DNA of 64,000 nucleotides from Candidatus Acidiferrales bacterium (GTDB lineage: Bacteria > Bacteroidota > Ignavibacteria > Kryptoniales > JAKASW01). The stretch lies in contig DATJAY010000039.1 of NCBI GenBank assembly GCA_035515795.1, forward strand, positions 1 to 64,000. The letters run 5' to 3'. This document shows positions 17,540 through 25,944 of the stretch, piece after piece. The notes beneath the pieces were generated by a model. That model saw nothing but the letters and a program-made list of their open reading frames with translations, was not told the DNA's origin and searched no databases. Position numbers and translations under genes: made by a program. The stretch's first letter is position 1; each line of letters opens with the position of its first letter.

Positions 17540-18834
17540 AAGTTCTTGTCGTGGGAAGCGGAGGCCGTGAGCACGCAATCGTGGATGCAATAGTGCGTGA
17601 CAAGGACGTGCAAGTTTATTGTGCTCCGGGAAATGCCGGGATAGCTGAGCAAGCAGAGATAGTTGAGTTGAAACCAAACGATGTTGCCGGATTGTTCAAA
17701 TTTGCACGTGATAACAAAATTGATCTCACCGTTGTAGGTTCCGAACAGCCGCTTGCAACCGGAATGGTTGACGCCTTTCAGGATCGGAAGAAAGTCATTT
17801 TCGGCCCGCGGCGACTTGCTGCACGACTTGAGACAAGTAAAGTGTTCGCAAAGGAATTTATGAAGAGATGGAAAATTCCTACCGCGATGTCCAAGACGTT
17901 TTCGTCAAGAGACGGAGAACCACTTTCGACGTATCTTTCTAAAAGCAAATATCCGCTGGTATTGAAGGCTGACGGCCTGGCAGCGGGCAAAGGCGTTTCT
18001 ATAGTGGATTCCCTCAAACAGGCGAAGGAAGAGGTCGAAAAATTCTTCGTGAAGAAGATTTTCGGCGAAGCTGGTGAAAGAATCGTCGTTGAAGAATTTA
18101 TGTTTGGCGTCGAGGCTTCCGTGTTTGCAGTCACCGACGGTACAGATTATGTGGTGCTTCCCCCCGCACAGGATCACAAGCGAATCGGAGATGGCGATAC
18201 CGGAAAAAATACCGGCGGCATGGGATCAATTGCTCCCACTCCCTTTCTGGATGAAACCACGATGCGAAAAGTAAGGGAGGACATAATTGAGAAGGTAATT
18301 CGAGGCACATCAGAAGAGGGTTTTCCTTACTCCGGGTGCCTGTATTGCGGCTTGATGTTGACAAAGGATGGTCCGAAAGTGGTTGAATTCAACGCCAGGT
18401 TTGGGGATCCTGAAACCCAGACGGTCCTTCAGCTGATTGACTCGTCTTTTCTCGATCTGTTGTATTTTGCTTCCACCAAAAGGATGCGATCTTATCGACT
18501 TAAAACCAACGGGGCGGCGTCTGTGTGTGTCATAGCAGCATCAAAGGGATATCCTGACGAATATGAAAAAGGGAAATCAATATCGGGTCTGGAAAAACAT
18601 CATGCGGGTATCAGGGTTTTTCATTCCGGTACAACTTTAGCCGGCGGAAAATATGCGACTAACGGAGGAAGAGTGCTCGGAGTTACGGCAACAGACAAGG
18701 GAGGTAAAGTGTCCGTCGCTGCGCAACTAGCTTATGCTCGTGTGAGAGAAATTCATTTTGATGGAATGTACTTCAGGCATGATATCGGGCGGAACGCAAT
18801 AGAATTTGAAAAAAGAGAGAAGATCAACAAATGA
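17536..18834 (+). CDS. purD: Phosphoribosylamine-glycine ligase
   Basis: A 432-residue ATP-grasp ligase that joins glycine to phosphoribosylamine, second step of purine synthesis. Signature pieces: VLVVGSGGREHAI at the N-terminus, GNAGIAEQAE, KADGLAAGKGVSI (ATP binding), NTGGMGSIAPTPF and EFNARFGDPETQ (metal ligands). Length and motif order are standard. It overlaps both neighbours by 4 bp, linking purine synthesis with a glycosyltransferase and GalE in one transcript, probably by operon accretion. Confidence 0.96.
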   Translation: MKVLVVGSGGREHAIVDAIVRDKDVQVYCAPGNAGIAEQAEIVELKPNDVAGLFKFARDNKIDLTVVGSEQPLATGMVDAFQDRKKVIFGPRRLAARLETSKVFAKEFMKRWKIPTAMSKTFSSRDGEPLSTYLSKSKYPLVLKADGLAAGKGVSIVDSLKQAKEEVEKFFVKKIFGEAGERIVVEEFMFGVEASVFAVTDGTDYVVLPPAQDHKRIGDGDTGKNTGGMGSIAPTPFLDETTMRKVREDIIEKVIRGTSEEGFPYSGCLYCGLMLTKDGPKVVEFNARFGDPETQTVLQLIDSSFLDLLYFASTKRMRSYRLKTNGAASVCVIAASKGYPDEYEKGKSISGLEKHHAGIRVFHSGTTLAGGKYATNGGRVLGVTATDKGGKVSVAAQLAYARVREIHFDGMYFRHDIGRNAIEFEKREKINK

Positions 18835-19802
18835 AGATTCTTGTTACGGGCGGCGCCGGATACATCGGGTCTATTTGCACGGAGGAGATACTGAATGCTC
18901 GACATCAGGTCACTGTTTACGATAATTTATCCGAAGGTCACAGGTCAGCTGTCGATTCACGGGCAGATTTTATTCTCGGCAAGCCTGAGGAGCCGGGCGA
19001 CGTGCTCAACGCTGTCAAATCATGTCGGCCGGATGCCATCATGCACTTTGCTGCGAGTGCCCTTGTAAGCGAATCGATGGCGAATCCAAAGAAATATTTT
19101 CACAATAACGTGGTCAACGGTATCAAACTGTTAGATGCAGCAGTGGAATGCGGGGTGAAAAAATTTGTTTTCAGTTCAACTTGCGCCACCTATGGGCCAC
19201 CGGATCGAGTACCGATGACTGAAGATCTGCCGCAGCATCCGATAAACCCGTACGGCGAATCGAAATTAATGTTTGAGAAAATCCTAAAATGGTACAGTGG
19301 AGTCTACGGGTTGGAGTTTGTGGCGTTCAGATATTTTAACGCCGCGGGTGCGACCGAAAAATACGGGGAACACCATAGGTATGAGACTCACCTTATACCG
19401 AATGTGCTAAATGTCGTTCTCGGCAAGGGACCGCATTGTGAAATCTTTGGTACCGACTATCCGACTCCCGATGGAACCTGCATTCGAGATTACATACATA
19501 TCATCGATCTTGCACAAGCCCACATGCTCGGACTTGAACCGGGGAAACAGGGTTTCTATAATCTCGGGAATGGGGACGGCTACTCCGTGCGCCAAGTCAT
19601 CCAGACATGCGAGAAGGTCACCGGCAGAAAGATTCCGACCGTCGAGAAACCGCGAAGGGAAGGTGATCCGCCCCGATTGGTCGCATCTGCTGAAAAGGCA
19701 ATCCGCGGGCTCGGTTGGAATCCGAAATACACCAAGCTCGAAGACATCGTCGCGACATCATGGTCATGGCACAAAAACTTTCCAGACGGTTATCCGGACT
19801 GA
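18831..19802 (+). CDS. galE: UDP-glucose 4-epimerase
   Basis: A 323-residue extended short-chain dehydrogenase that interconverts UDP-glucose and UDP-galactose. NAD-binding GGAGYIGS, the catalytic Ser in FSSTCATYG, the YGESK motif (YxxxK), the FRYFNAAGA substrate motif and PTPDGTCIRDYIHIIDLA are all present. It probably supplies UDP-galactose to envelope glycosyltransferases such as the one encoded at 16223. Overlaps purD (ATGA) and meaB (TGATGA). Confidence 0.94.
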   Translation: MKILVTGGAGYIGSICTEEILNARHQVTVYDNLSEGHRSAVDSRADFILGKPEEPGDVLNAVKSCRPDAIMHFAASALVSESMANPKKYFHNNVVNGIKLLDAAVECGVKKFVFSSTCATYGPPDRVPMTEDLPQHPINPYGESKLMFEKILKWYSGVYGLEFVAFRYFNAAGATEKYGEHHRYETHLIPNVLNVVLGKGPHCEIFGTDYPTPDGTCIRDYIHIIDLAQAHMLGLEPGKQGFYNLGNGDGYSVRQVIQTCEKVTGRKIPTVEKPRREGDPPRLVASAEKAIRGLGWNPKYTKLEDIVATSWSWHKNFPDGYPD

Positions 19803-20755
19803 TGATCGACGATGTTTTTTTGCAGAAATTATTTTCTTCAGATAAACGGACCGTTGCTCGTGCGATTTCTATTGTAGAGGACCAAGAAGACTCAGCGTTA
19901 GAACTATTGGAGAAAGCACATGATAGATTTGGGCATGCCTATAGAGTTGGGGTTACCGGACCTCCCGGTGCGGGGAAAAGCACGATCGTAAGCAAGCTCG
20001 CGAAAATAATTAATGACAAAGGGAAAAAAGTCGGAATAATCGCCGTCGATCCGACAAGTCCTTACACCGGGGGAGCTTTGCTGGGAGATCGTATCAGAAT
20101 GATGGAGCTAAGCTCGCGTGACGGAATTTTCATAAGGAGCATGGCAACGCGTGGCAGCCTTGGCGGACTGAGCAGGACCTCGCAGCAAGCCGCGGATGTT
20201 CTCGACGCGGCGGGATATGATTATGTATTCCTAGAAACCGTCGGCGTGGGACAGTCGGAGCTTGACATCGTGGAGGCAGCGGATACCACGGTGGTTATCC
20301 TCACCCCTGAATCGGGCGATTCCATTCAGGCGATGAAGGCCGGCTTGATGGAGATTGCTGACTTTTTCGTAATAAATAAAGCGGATAGACCGGGTACCGA
20401 TCAGTCGGTCAGTGCCATTACCACCATCCTTCAAATTTCGTCTAGTCAAAATAAATTTGAGAACGGATGGCAGCCGTTTGTTGTTAAGGCTATTGCGTAT
20501 GAGAACAAAGGCATCGACGAAATCACAAAGGGAATCGAGAAGCACAGTGATTATCTCCGAAGAACGGGTCGCCTTAGCGCAAAGCGAAAAGGGAGAGTGC
20601 GGAAATCGATCATTGAGATGGTAGACCAGGATCTTCATGACCGATGTTGGACGAGCGAACGTCTTTCGGAGCTGGATGAGAAGTTAGACCTCGTCACTTC
20701 ACGCAAAATGTCGCCCTTCCAACTCGCGCAAATAATATTGAGGAAAACTCTCTAA
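19802..20755 (+). CDS. meaB: MeaB/ArgK-family G-protein chaperone of methylmalonyl-CoA mutase
   Basis: A 317-residue P-loop GTPase that protects and reloads B12-dependent acyl-CoA mutases. P-loop GPPGAGKST, switch/DPTSPYTGGALLGDRIRM, ETVGVGQSE (G3-like) and NKAD (G4) are present. The frame is open back to 19715 inside galE, but the ATG at 19802, overlapping the galE stop, gives the family-typical start. No mutase gene lies in the window, so its partner is elsewhere. The following acyl-CoA dehydrogenase suggests a propionate or branched-chain setting. Confidence 0.92.
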   Translation: MIDDVFLQKLFSSDKRTVARAISIVEDQEDSALELLEKAHDRFGHAYRVGVTGPPGAGKSTIVSKLAKIINDKGKKVGIIAVDPTSPYTGGALLGDRIRMMELSSRDGIFIRSMATRGSLGGLSRTSQQAADVLDAAGYDYVFLETVGVGQSELDIVEAADTTVVILTPESGDSIQAMKAGLMEIADFFVINKADRPGTDQSVSAITTILQISSSQNKFENGWQPFVVKAIAYENKGIDEITKGIEKHSDYLRRTGRLSAKRKGRVRKSIIEMVDQDLHDRCWTSERLSELDEKLDLVTSRKMSPFQLAQIILRKTL

Positions 20756-20818
20756 CAAGAGAAGCCGCCTTGTCTTGACAAAATCGGGACGGGGTATCAG
20801 CAGACGGAGGAATCGAGT

Positions 20819-21961
20819 ATGGATTTCAAACTCGCGCCTGAAAACCAACAGGTGCGTCAACTGGCACGGGAATTCGCCGAAACGGAAATAAAGCCTGTGG
20901 TGATGAAGTACGATGAGACGCAGGAATTCCCTCTTGGGATTATCAAAAAGCTTGGCGATCTTGGCTTCATGGGGGTGACTTTCCCCGAAGAATACGGCGG
21001 AGCCGGACTCAGCTACCTCGGCTATTGCACCGTCATTGAAGAGATCGCGAGAGTCGATCCTTCCGTTGCCTTGTCCGTAGCGGCGCATAACGGACTCTGC
21101 ACGAGTCATATTTACAATTTTGGGTGTGAAGAACTCAAAAGAAAATATTTACCGGATTTAACCTCTGGTCTAAAAATAGGTGCATGGGGATTAACTGAAC
21201 CTACAAGCGGAAGCGATTCCGGTTCGCTGCGAATGACAGCCCGCAGGGACGGCGACTACTTCGTGCTTAATGGCACAAAGCAATTTACGACCCACGGAAC
21301 GGTCGGCGACATCGCGGTGGTAATGGCTCTGACGGATCCATCGGGAGGTAAGAAGGGGATCAGCGCCTTTGTTGTAGAGAAAGGGACAAAGGGTTTCTAT
21401 TCTGGGAAAAAAGAGAATAAGCTCGGAATGCGGGCCAGTGACACCTCGACAATGGTGTTCCATGATGCTGCAATTCCTAAAGAAAATCTCATAGGTCTCG
21501 AAGGAGAGGGGTTGAAACAGGCATTGAAAGTGCTGGATGCGGGACGAATCGGCATTGCCGCTCTAGCTGTCGGCGTTGCTCAGGGAGCATTTGACGCAAG
21601 TGTGAAATATGCCAGGGAGCGGGTTCAGTTCGGGAGACCGATCGGCGAGTTCCAGGCAATCCAATGGAAAATCTCCGAGATGGCGACGAAGATCGAGGCA
21701 GCAAGATTGCTGACGTATAAAGCCGCTTTTCTAAAGGACAAAGGCAAGAGCATCAGCCTTGCCTCTGCAACAGCAAAGTACTATGCGAGCGAAGTTGCGG
21801 TCAAAGCGACTGATGATGCCATTCAGATCCACGGAGGTTACGGTCTCATAAAGGACTTTCCGGTCGAGAAGTTCTATCGGGATGTCAAGCTCCTGACGAT
21901 CGGAGAAGGGACGAGTGAAGTTCAAAAGACGGTAATTGCAAGGAATATAATAAAAGTATAG
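20819..21961 (+). CDS. Acyl-CoA dehydrogenase (short/medium-chain type)
   Basis: A 380-residue acyl-CoA dehydrogenase. Conserved parts: MGVTFPEEYGGAGLSYL, WGLTEPTSGSDSGSLRMTA, NGTKQFTTHG, MRASDTSTMVF, the arginine motif RVQFGRPIGEFQAIQ, and the C-terminal GEGTSEVQKTVIARN with the catalytic Glu position of butyryl-CoA dehydrogenases. GGAGG at 20806-20810 is 8 nt before the ATG. It lies 63 bp after meaB. Distinct from the glutaryl-CoA type enzyme at 12410. Electron acceptor would be ETF, not encoded here. Confidence 0.92.
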   Translation: MDFKLAPENQQVRQLAREFAETEIKPVVMKYDETQEFPLGIIKKLGDLGFMGVTFPEEYGGAGLSYLGYCTVIEEIARVDPSVALSVAAHNGLCTSHIYNFGCEELKRKYLPDLTSGLKIGAWGLTEPTSGSDSGSLRMTARRDGDYFVLNGTKQFTTHGTVGDIAVVMALTDPSGGKKGISAFVVEKGTKGFYSGKKENKLGMRASDTSTMVFHDAAIPKENLIGLEGEGLKQALKVLDAGRIGIAALAVGVAQGAFDASVKYARERVQFGRPIGEFQAIQWKISEMATKIEAARLLTYKAAFLKDKGKSISLASATAKYYASEVAVKATDDAIQIHGGYGLIKDFPVEKFYRDVKLLTIGEGTSEVQKTVIARNIIKV

Positions 21962-21991
21962 TGGTACAGCTTATCGGCGAGATTCGTGGGA

Positions 21992-22020
21992 TTGAAAAGA
22001 ACGGTACCGATAGCTAACTT
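21992..22020 (+). promoter_or_regulatory. Promoter for the Mrp/NifU pair
   Basis: TTGAAA (21992-21997) and TAACTT (22015-22020), 17-bp spacer, predicted start ~22027, followed by GAGGAA shortly before the ATG at 22045. Same geometry as the other promoters listed. Confidence 0.5.
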
Positions 22021-22044
22021 TTACATGATACAGAGGAAAGTTTA

Positions 22045-23133
22045 ATGACTCAAAATGAAATATTATCGGTACTCAAGAACATAAAAGACCCGGATCTTCA
22101 CAGGGATATAGTTTCGTTGGGGTTTGTAAAAAAAGTTGACATTACGGAAAAACAAATTGACATAGAAATTCAGTTAACAACCCCGGCGTGTCCGGTGCGC
22201 GATGAATTGAAGTCGCAGACAGTCAATGAGATAAGAAAATTGGGATTCAAAGGGGAAGTGAATGTGTCTATGACAAGCCAGGTTGTTACCCATGCAAATC
22301 AGATCAGGGAACAGATACTTCCAGAAGTGAAGAACACGATCGCTGTCGCAAGTGGAAAAGGAGGAGTTGGGAAATCGACTGTTGCGGTGAACCTAGCGGT
22401 TGCGTTAGCCAAAGACGGAGCGAAAGTCGGAATTGTTGACGCGGACGTCTACGGTCCTTCTCTCCCGTTGATGCTCGGGGTGACTGATAAACCGGAAACC
22501 GAACGAATTGACGAAAAGCATTTTAAGATTTATCCGGTCGAGAAATTCGGGATTAAGTTGATGTCGATAGGATTCCTGGTCGATACAGAAACACCTATGA
22601 TCTGGCGCGGTCCCATGGCAAGCGGTGCAGTGAAACAATTTCTTACCGATGTGATCTGGCAAGACCTGGATTATATGATCTTCGATTTGCCTCCGGGAAC
22701 CGGCGACGTTCAGCTGACACTTGTGCAAACGATACCGCTGACCGGTGCGGTTATAGTGACGACGCCGCAGGATGTTTCTCTTGCCGACGTGCGGCGGGGC
22801 GTGCGAATGTTTCAAAAGGTAAATGTGCCGATCCTTGGAGTAATTGAGAATATGAGTTATTACATCTGTTCCCATTGCGGTCACAGGGAAGAGATCTTCA
22901 GTAACGGCGGCGGAAAAAGGACGGCCGCAAACTTCGGAGTTCCGTTTCTCGGAGAAATCCCGCTTTACACTCCAATCCGAATCGGTGGAGACACGGGCAG
23001 ACCGATCATACTGATGGAACCGGAGTCCGAGCAGGCAAGCATGATACAATCGGTCGCGAGACAACTTGCCGCGCAGGTCAGCATAACTAATTTCTCCTCG
23101 GGAGAAAAGCAAAAAGTGGAAATAGAGCTGTAG
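22045..23133 (+). CDS. mrp: Mrp/ApbC-family iron-sulfur cluster carrier ATPase
   Basis: A 362-residue protein with an N-terminal MIP18/DUF59 domain (residues ~1-75, LKNIKDPDLHRDIVSLGFVKKV, TTPACPVRDEL) and a deviant Walker A P-loop domain (ASGKGGVGKSTVAVNLA). The Fe-S-binding CxxC is in YYICSHCGHREEIF. Mrp proteins carry [4Fe-4S] clusters to apo-enzymes. The gene has its own promoter and is followed 7 bp later by a NifU-like scaffold domain, which supports a joint role in cluster delivery. Confidence 0.93.
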   Translation: MTQNEILSVLKNIKDPDLHRDIVSLGFVKKVDITEKQIDIEIQLTTPACPVRDELKSQTVNEIRKLGFKGEVNVSMTSQVVTHANQIREQILPEVKNTIAVASGKGGVGKSTVAVNLAVALAKDGAKVGIVDADVYGPSLPLMLGVTDKPETERIDEKHFKIYPVEKFGIKLMSIGFLVDTETPMIWRGPMASGAVKQFLTDVIWQDLDYMIFDLPPGTGDVQLTLVQTIPLTGAVIVTTPQDVSLADVRRGVRMFQKVNVPILGVIENMSYYICSHCGHREEIFSNGGGKRTAANFGVPFLGEIPLYTPIRIGGDTGRPIILMEPESEQASMIQSVARQLAAQVSITNFSSGEKQKVEIEL

Positions 23134-23140
23134 TTAGAAG

Positions 23141-23386
23141 ATGGGTTACCAGTCGGACTTAGTGGAGCGGATCAAGAGTGTTTTGAACGAGGCGAACGGA
23201 TTTTTAGCAATCGACAATGGAAGTGTTGAGTTTGTGAATTTGGAACTCGACGGGATTTTGCGAGTAAAATTCTCGGGGTCATGCGCTATATGTCCATTGC
23301 GGCCTATGACGTTGCGTGCCGGTGTTGAAAGAGCCGTGCTGCTGAAGGTAAGGGAAGTAAAAAGGGTCGAGCTTGCAGTAGCGTAA
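23141..23386 (+). CDS. NifU C-terminal-domain (Nfu-like) Fe-S protein
   Basis: An 81-residue stand-alone NifU C-terminal domain. The conserved part is VEFVNLELDGILRVKFSGSCAICP followed by MTLRAGVERAVL, with the CxxC that holds a bridging cluster between two subunits. In most relatives the segment reads G-C-x-x-C-P-x-S, and here it is CAICPLRP. Likely co-transcribed with mrp. Cytoplasmic. Confidence 0.85.
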   Translation: MGYQSDLVERIKSVLNEANGFLAIDNGSVEFVNLELDGILRVKFSGSCAICPLRPMTLRAGVERAVLLKVREVKRVELAVA

Positions 23387-23415
23387 GCGGCTCAACGAAG
23401 ATTCTCGGAGTGCCG

Positions 23416-24114
23416 TTACGTCCCGGGGGTTTGGAGCGGAAATCCGTGAAGTGAAAGAGTCCCCAGCTCCTCGCATTTATAGTTCCTGATTACGATCGTC
23501 CTTGCCGGAAATTTTCTTATGACTTCATAATTATGTGTCGACAAGAGTATTGTCGTCCCTCCGAGGTTGATTTTTCTCAAGAGAGCTAAAATATCCGCCG
23601 TGGTAACCGGGTCGAGATTCCCCGTAGGCTCATCGGCCAGAACTGCGATGGGATCCTTCACAATTGCACGAGCTATCGAGAGTCTCTGCTGTTCTCCGCC
23701 TGAAAGTTCGCTGATCGGTGAATTTTTCCTGTGCATCAGCCCGACTTGATTCAGAGCTTTCGTCGCCTGCATTTTAATGTCATGGGCAGGGTAACCGACG
23801 GCGTGTAAGACAAATGTGACATTATCGAATACCGATCTATCTTCGAGAAGTTTATAGTCCTGAAAAATCACGCCGAGCCGGCGTCTGAGAAGGTGAAGTT
23901 TTCTCCTCTTGATAGTCTTTGAAGTGAACGCGTCCACCGTGATAATCCCTGAAGCAGGCGAAAGATCCATGTAGAGCAAACGCATCAATGTTGTCTTGCC
24001 GCATCCGGTCTCGCCCACGATGTAAACAAACTCGCCTTTTTCGACGGAAAGATTTACATCCGAGAAAATGAGGTGTTCGTCATAGGCGAAGGAGACATCT
24101 CTGCAATTGATCAT
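23416..24114 (-). CDS. ftsE: FtsE-like cell-division ABC ATPase
   Basis: A 232-residue ATPase resembling FtsE, which works with FtsX at the divisome to activate peptidoglycan hydrolases. Walker A GETGCGKTT, LGVIFQDYKLLEDRSVFDNV (typical FtsE segment), signature LSGGEQQR, Walker B VLADEPTGNLD and H-loop STHNYEVI. The usual neighbour ftsX is absent: the gene is last in its operon and converges on the NifU-like gene. A MacB/LolD-type ATPase is a less likely alternative. Confidence 0.8.
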   Translation of the reverse strand: MINCRDVSFAYDEHLIFSDVNLSVEKGEFVYIVGETGCGKTTLMRLLYMDLSPASGIITVDAFTSKTIKRRKLHLLRRRLGVIFQDYKLLEDRSVFDNVTFVLHAVGYPAHDIKMQATKALNQVGLMHRKNSPISELSGGEQQRLSIARAIVKDPIAVLADEPTGNLDPVTTADILALLRKINLGGTTILLSTHNYEVIRKFPARTIVIRNYKCEELGTLSLHGFPLQTPGT

Positions 24115-24118
24115 GAAG

Positions 24119-24922
24119 TCATTTTGCTAAAATGAAATGAACTCTTTCTGAATTTCCATTCACCCGGAGAAGTGTGAAATCGCCGGCGGCAAATCTCTCA
24201 TTGAACCCGGCATTCTTTGCGGCCTGTCTGAGTGTTTCAATATCGTATACGTACTCTTTGTGAATTTCCTCAAAAACTTTCGCGCCCCTTTTGGTTCTTA
24301 TACGCGTCGTATGGGTGTTTGTCTTTGGGTCGTAGGCAGATTCCCTCTGGTAAAACACATTCTTAATCCTTCCGCGTTGAGTGAACAATTCGGGGTCAAT
24401 TGTCGAATTTGGTTCAAGACTCGCATCGAAAATAAAAATTCCTTCCGGACGCAGATTAAAATAAGCATTTTTGAAAAACATTTCGAGGTCTTTTCGTTCT
24501 CCAATATAGTTAATGCTGTCGTATACACATATGATTATATCGTATTGATTTTCCGACGTGTGTGTAACCATGTCATGGTTGATGAAATTCAATCTTTGCC
24601 TGGTTTGCCGCGTCAGTTTATTGCGCGCCACATCGAGCATCTTTGCAGAAATGTCGACGCCTGTTATCTCAAAGCCGTATTTTAATAAATGAAGTGCGAG
24701 ATTGCCCGTCCCGGTGCCAAGTTCGCAGAGTGATTTGCCGTTCAAGTTCGAACGACTCGTATTAACGCCCGTCAATTCCGCCAGCTGCATCAAATACTTG
24801 GCCCACCTTCTATAATCGACATCCTTCATCATGTGGTCGTAAACTATTGCAGACTCTGTGTAAGGCGGCACTGTCTCGGCATCGAGGTCGAAAAGGTCCT
24901 GGCTCCGCAGACTGGATAACAA
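24119..24922 (-). CDS. Class I SAM-dependent methyltransferase
   Basis: A 267-residue methyltransferase with the SAM-binding motif I CELGTGTGNLALHLL, motif II VDISAKML, and an ICVYDSINYI segment (motif IV region) followed by RPEGIFIFDAS. The small-molecule fold is clear but the acceptor is not. It sits 4 bp before ftsE and 20 bp after pdxA in the same direction; the combination does not indicate a pathway. Confidence 0.82.
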   Translation of the reverse strand: MLSSLRSQDLFDLDAETVPPYTESAIVYDHMMKDVDYRRWAKYLMQLAELTGVNTSRSNLNGKSLCELGTGTGNLALHLLKYGFEITGVDISAKMLDVARNKLTRQTRQRLNFINHDMVTHTSENQYDIIICVYDSINYIGERKDLEMFFKNAYFNLRPEGIFIFDASLEPNSTIDPELFTQRGRIKNVFYQRESAYDPKTNTHTTRIRTKRGAKVFEEIHKEYVYDIETLRQAAKNAGFNERFAAGDFTLLRVNGNSERVHFILAK

Positions 24923-24942
24923 AATCTTGCTAATTGTTGCGA

Positions 24943-25944
24943 TTAATCCTTTGCTGATTTTCTATTTTTTGAAATTTCCAATGCGAGTTTGATTGCTTCT
25001 ATCGTGCTGGACGGGTTAGCAATTCCTTTTCCCGCGATGTCGAATGCTGTTCCGTGGTCCGGGGAAGTCCTGACTATGTTAATCCCGGCCGTGAAATTTA
25101 CACCCGTGCTGAATGATTTCATCTTAAGCGGGATCAGTCCTTGATCATGATACATCGCCAATATTCCATCGTACTGTCCTTCCCGGTAAGTTCCGAAGAA
25201 TGCATCGGCCGGGAAAGGTCCAACGGCGTTGATCTTCGCAGATCGTGCTTCTTCGATTGCGGGTATAATAATTTCATTCTCTTCCTTTCCGATCAGGCCG
25301 TTTTCACCGGCGTGAGGATTCAAGCCCAGAACAGCAATTCTGGGTGCCTTAATCCCGAAGTCTTGTTTGATCGACTCGTTGAATATGTCCAGTCTTTCAC
25401 GTATGATTTCTTCTGACAGTGTGTGAGAGATTTCTGAGACTGGAACGTGGATGGTGGCGAGAGCAATTCTCGCGAATCCGGATGCCATCACCATGATGGA
25501 ACGTTTCGATTTGGAGAGGACCGTTACCATCTCAGTCTGTCCGGGATAACTATAGCCGGCGAGTCTAAGCGCTTCCTTGGATACCGGAGCAGTAACGATA
25601 GCATCGGCCTGATGCAGCGTGCAGAGCTCTACCCCTTTTTCAATCGCCTTTCCCGCCCATGCTCCGCTTTCCTTCGTGAGTTTCCCTGGTTTAATCTTGT
25701 CGCCGAAGCCGGGGCAGGTATCCCAGATTGTTATCTCGCTTCTTCCTATTGCATCGACAAGGGAATCGACTTTCAGAATTTTTCGCCGCAGAGAAAATTT
25801 GTTCGCATAAAATTCAAACGCCTTGAATGGTCCGATGAGCAGCGGCGTGCAGTTTGCTCGGATCGTTCTGCTTGCGGCAGCTTTCAGGGCGACTTCGGGT
25901 CCAATCCCGTTATAATCTCCGACGGTTATTGCTACGACGCTCAT
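24943..25944 (-). CDS. pdxA: 4-hydroxythreonine-4-phosphate dehydrogenase
   Basis: A 333-residue PdxA that oxidises and decarboxylates 4-phosphohydroxy-threonine in the DXP-dependent vitamin B6 pathway. Family motifs: VGDYNGIGPE (usually GDPAGIGPE), TAPVSKEA, metal-binding His in ATIHVPVSE, LNPHAGENG and YHDQGLIPLK, and the C-terminal RTSPDHGTAFDIAGKG. The start overlaps the stop of the GWxTD gene (ATGA). Full length. Confidence 0.95.
   Translation of the reverse strand: MSVVAITVGDYNGIGPEVALKAAASRTIRANCTPLLIGPFKAFEFYANKFSLRRKILKVDSLVDAIGRSEITIWDTCPGFGDKIKPGKLTKESGAWAGKAIEKGVELCTLHQADAIVTAPVSKEALRLAGYSYPGQTEMVTVLSKSKRSIMVMASGFARIALATIHVPVSEISHTLSEEIIRERLDIFNESIKQDFGIKAPRIAVLGLNPHAGENGLIGKEENEIIIPAIEEARSAKINAVGPFPADAFFGTYREGQYDGILAMYHDQGLIPLKMKSFSTGVNFTAGINIVRTSPDHGTAFDIAGKGIANPSSTIEAIKLALEISKNRKSAKD

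Noticed and set aside
22405-23112. 235-codon open frame on the minus strand inside mrp
   Set aside because: Mrp has all its motifs in the plus frame; the antisense product has none.
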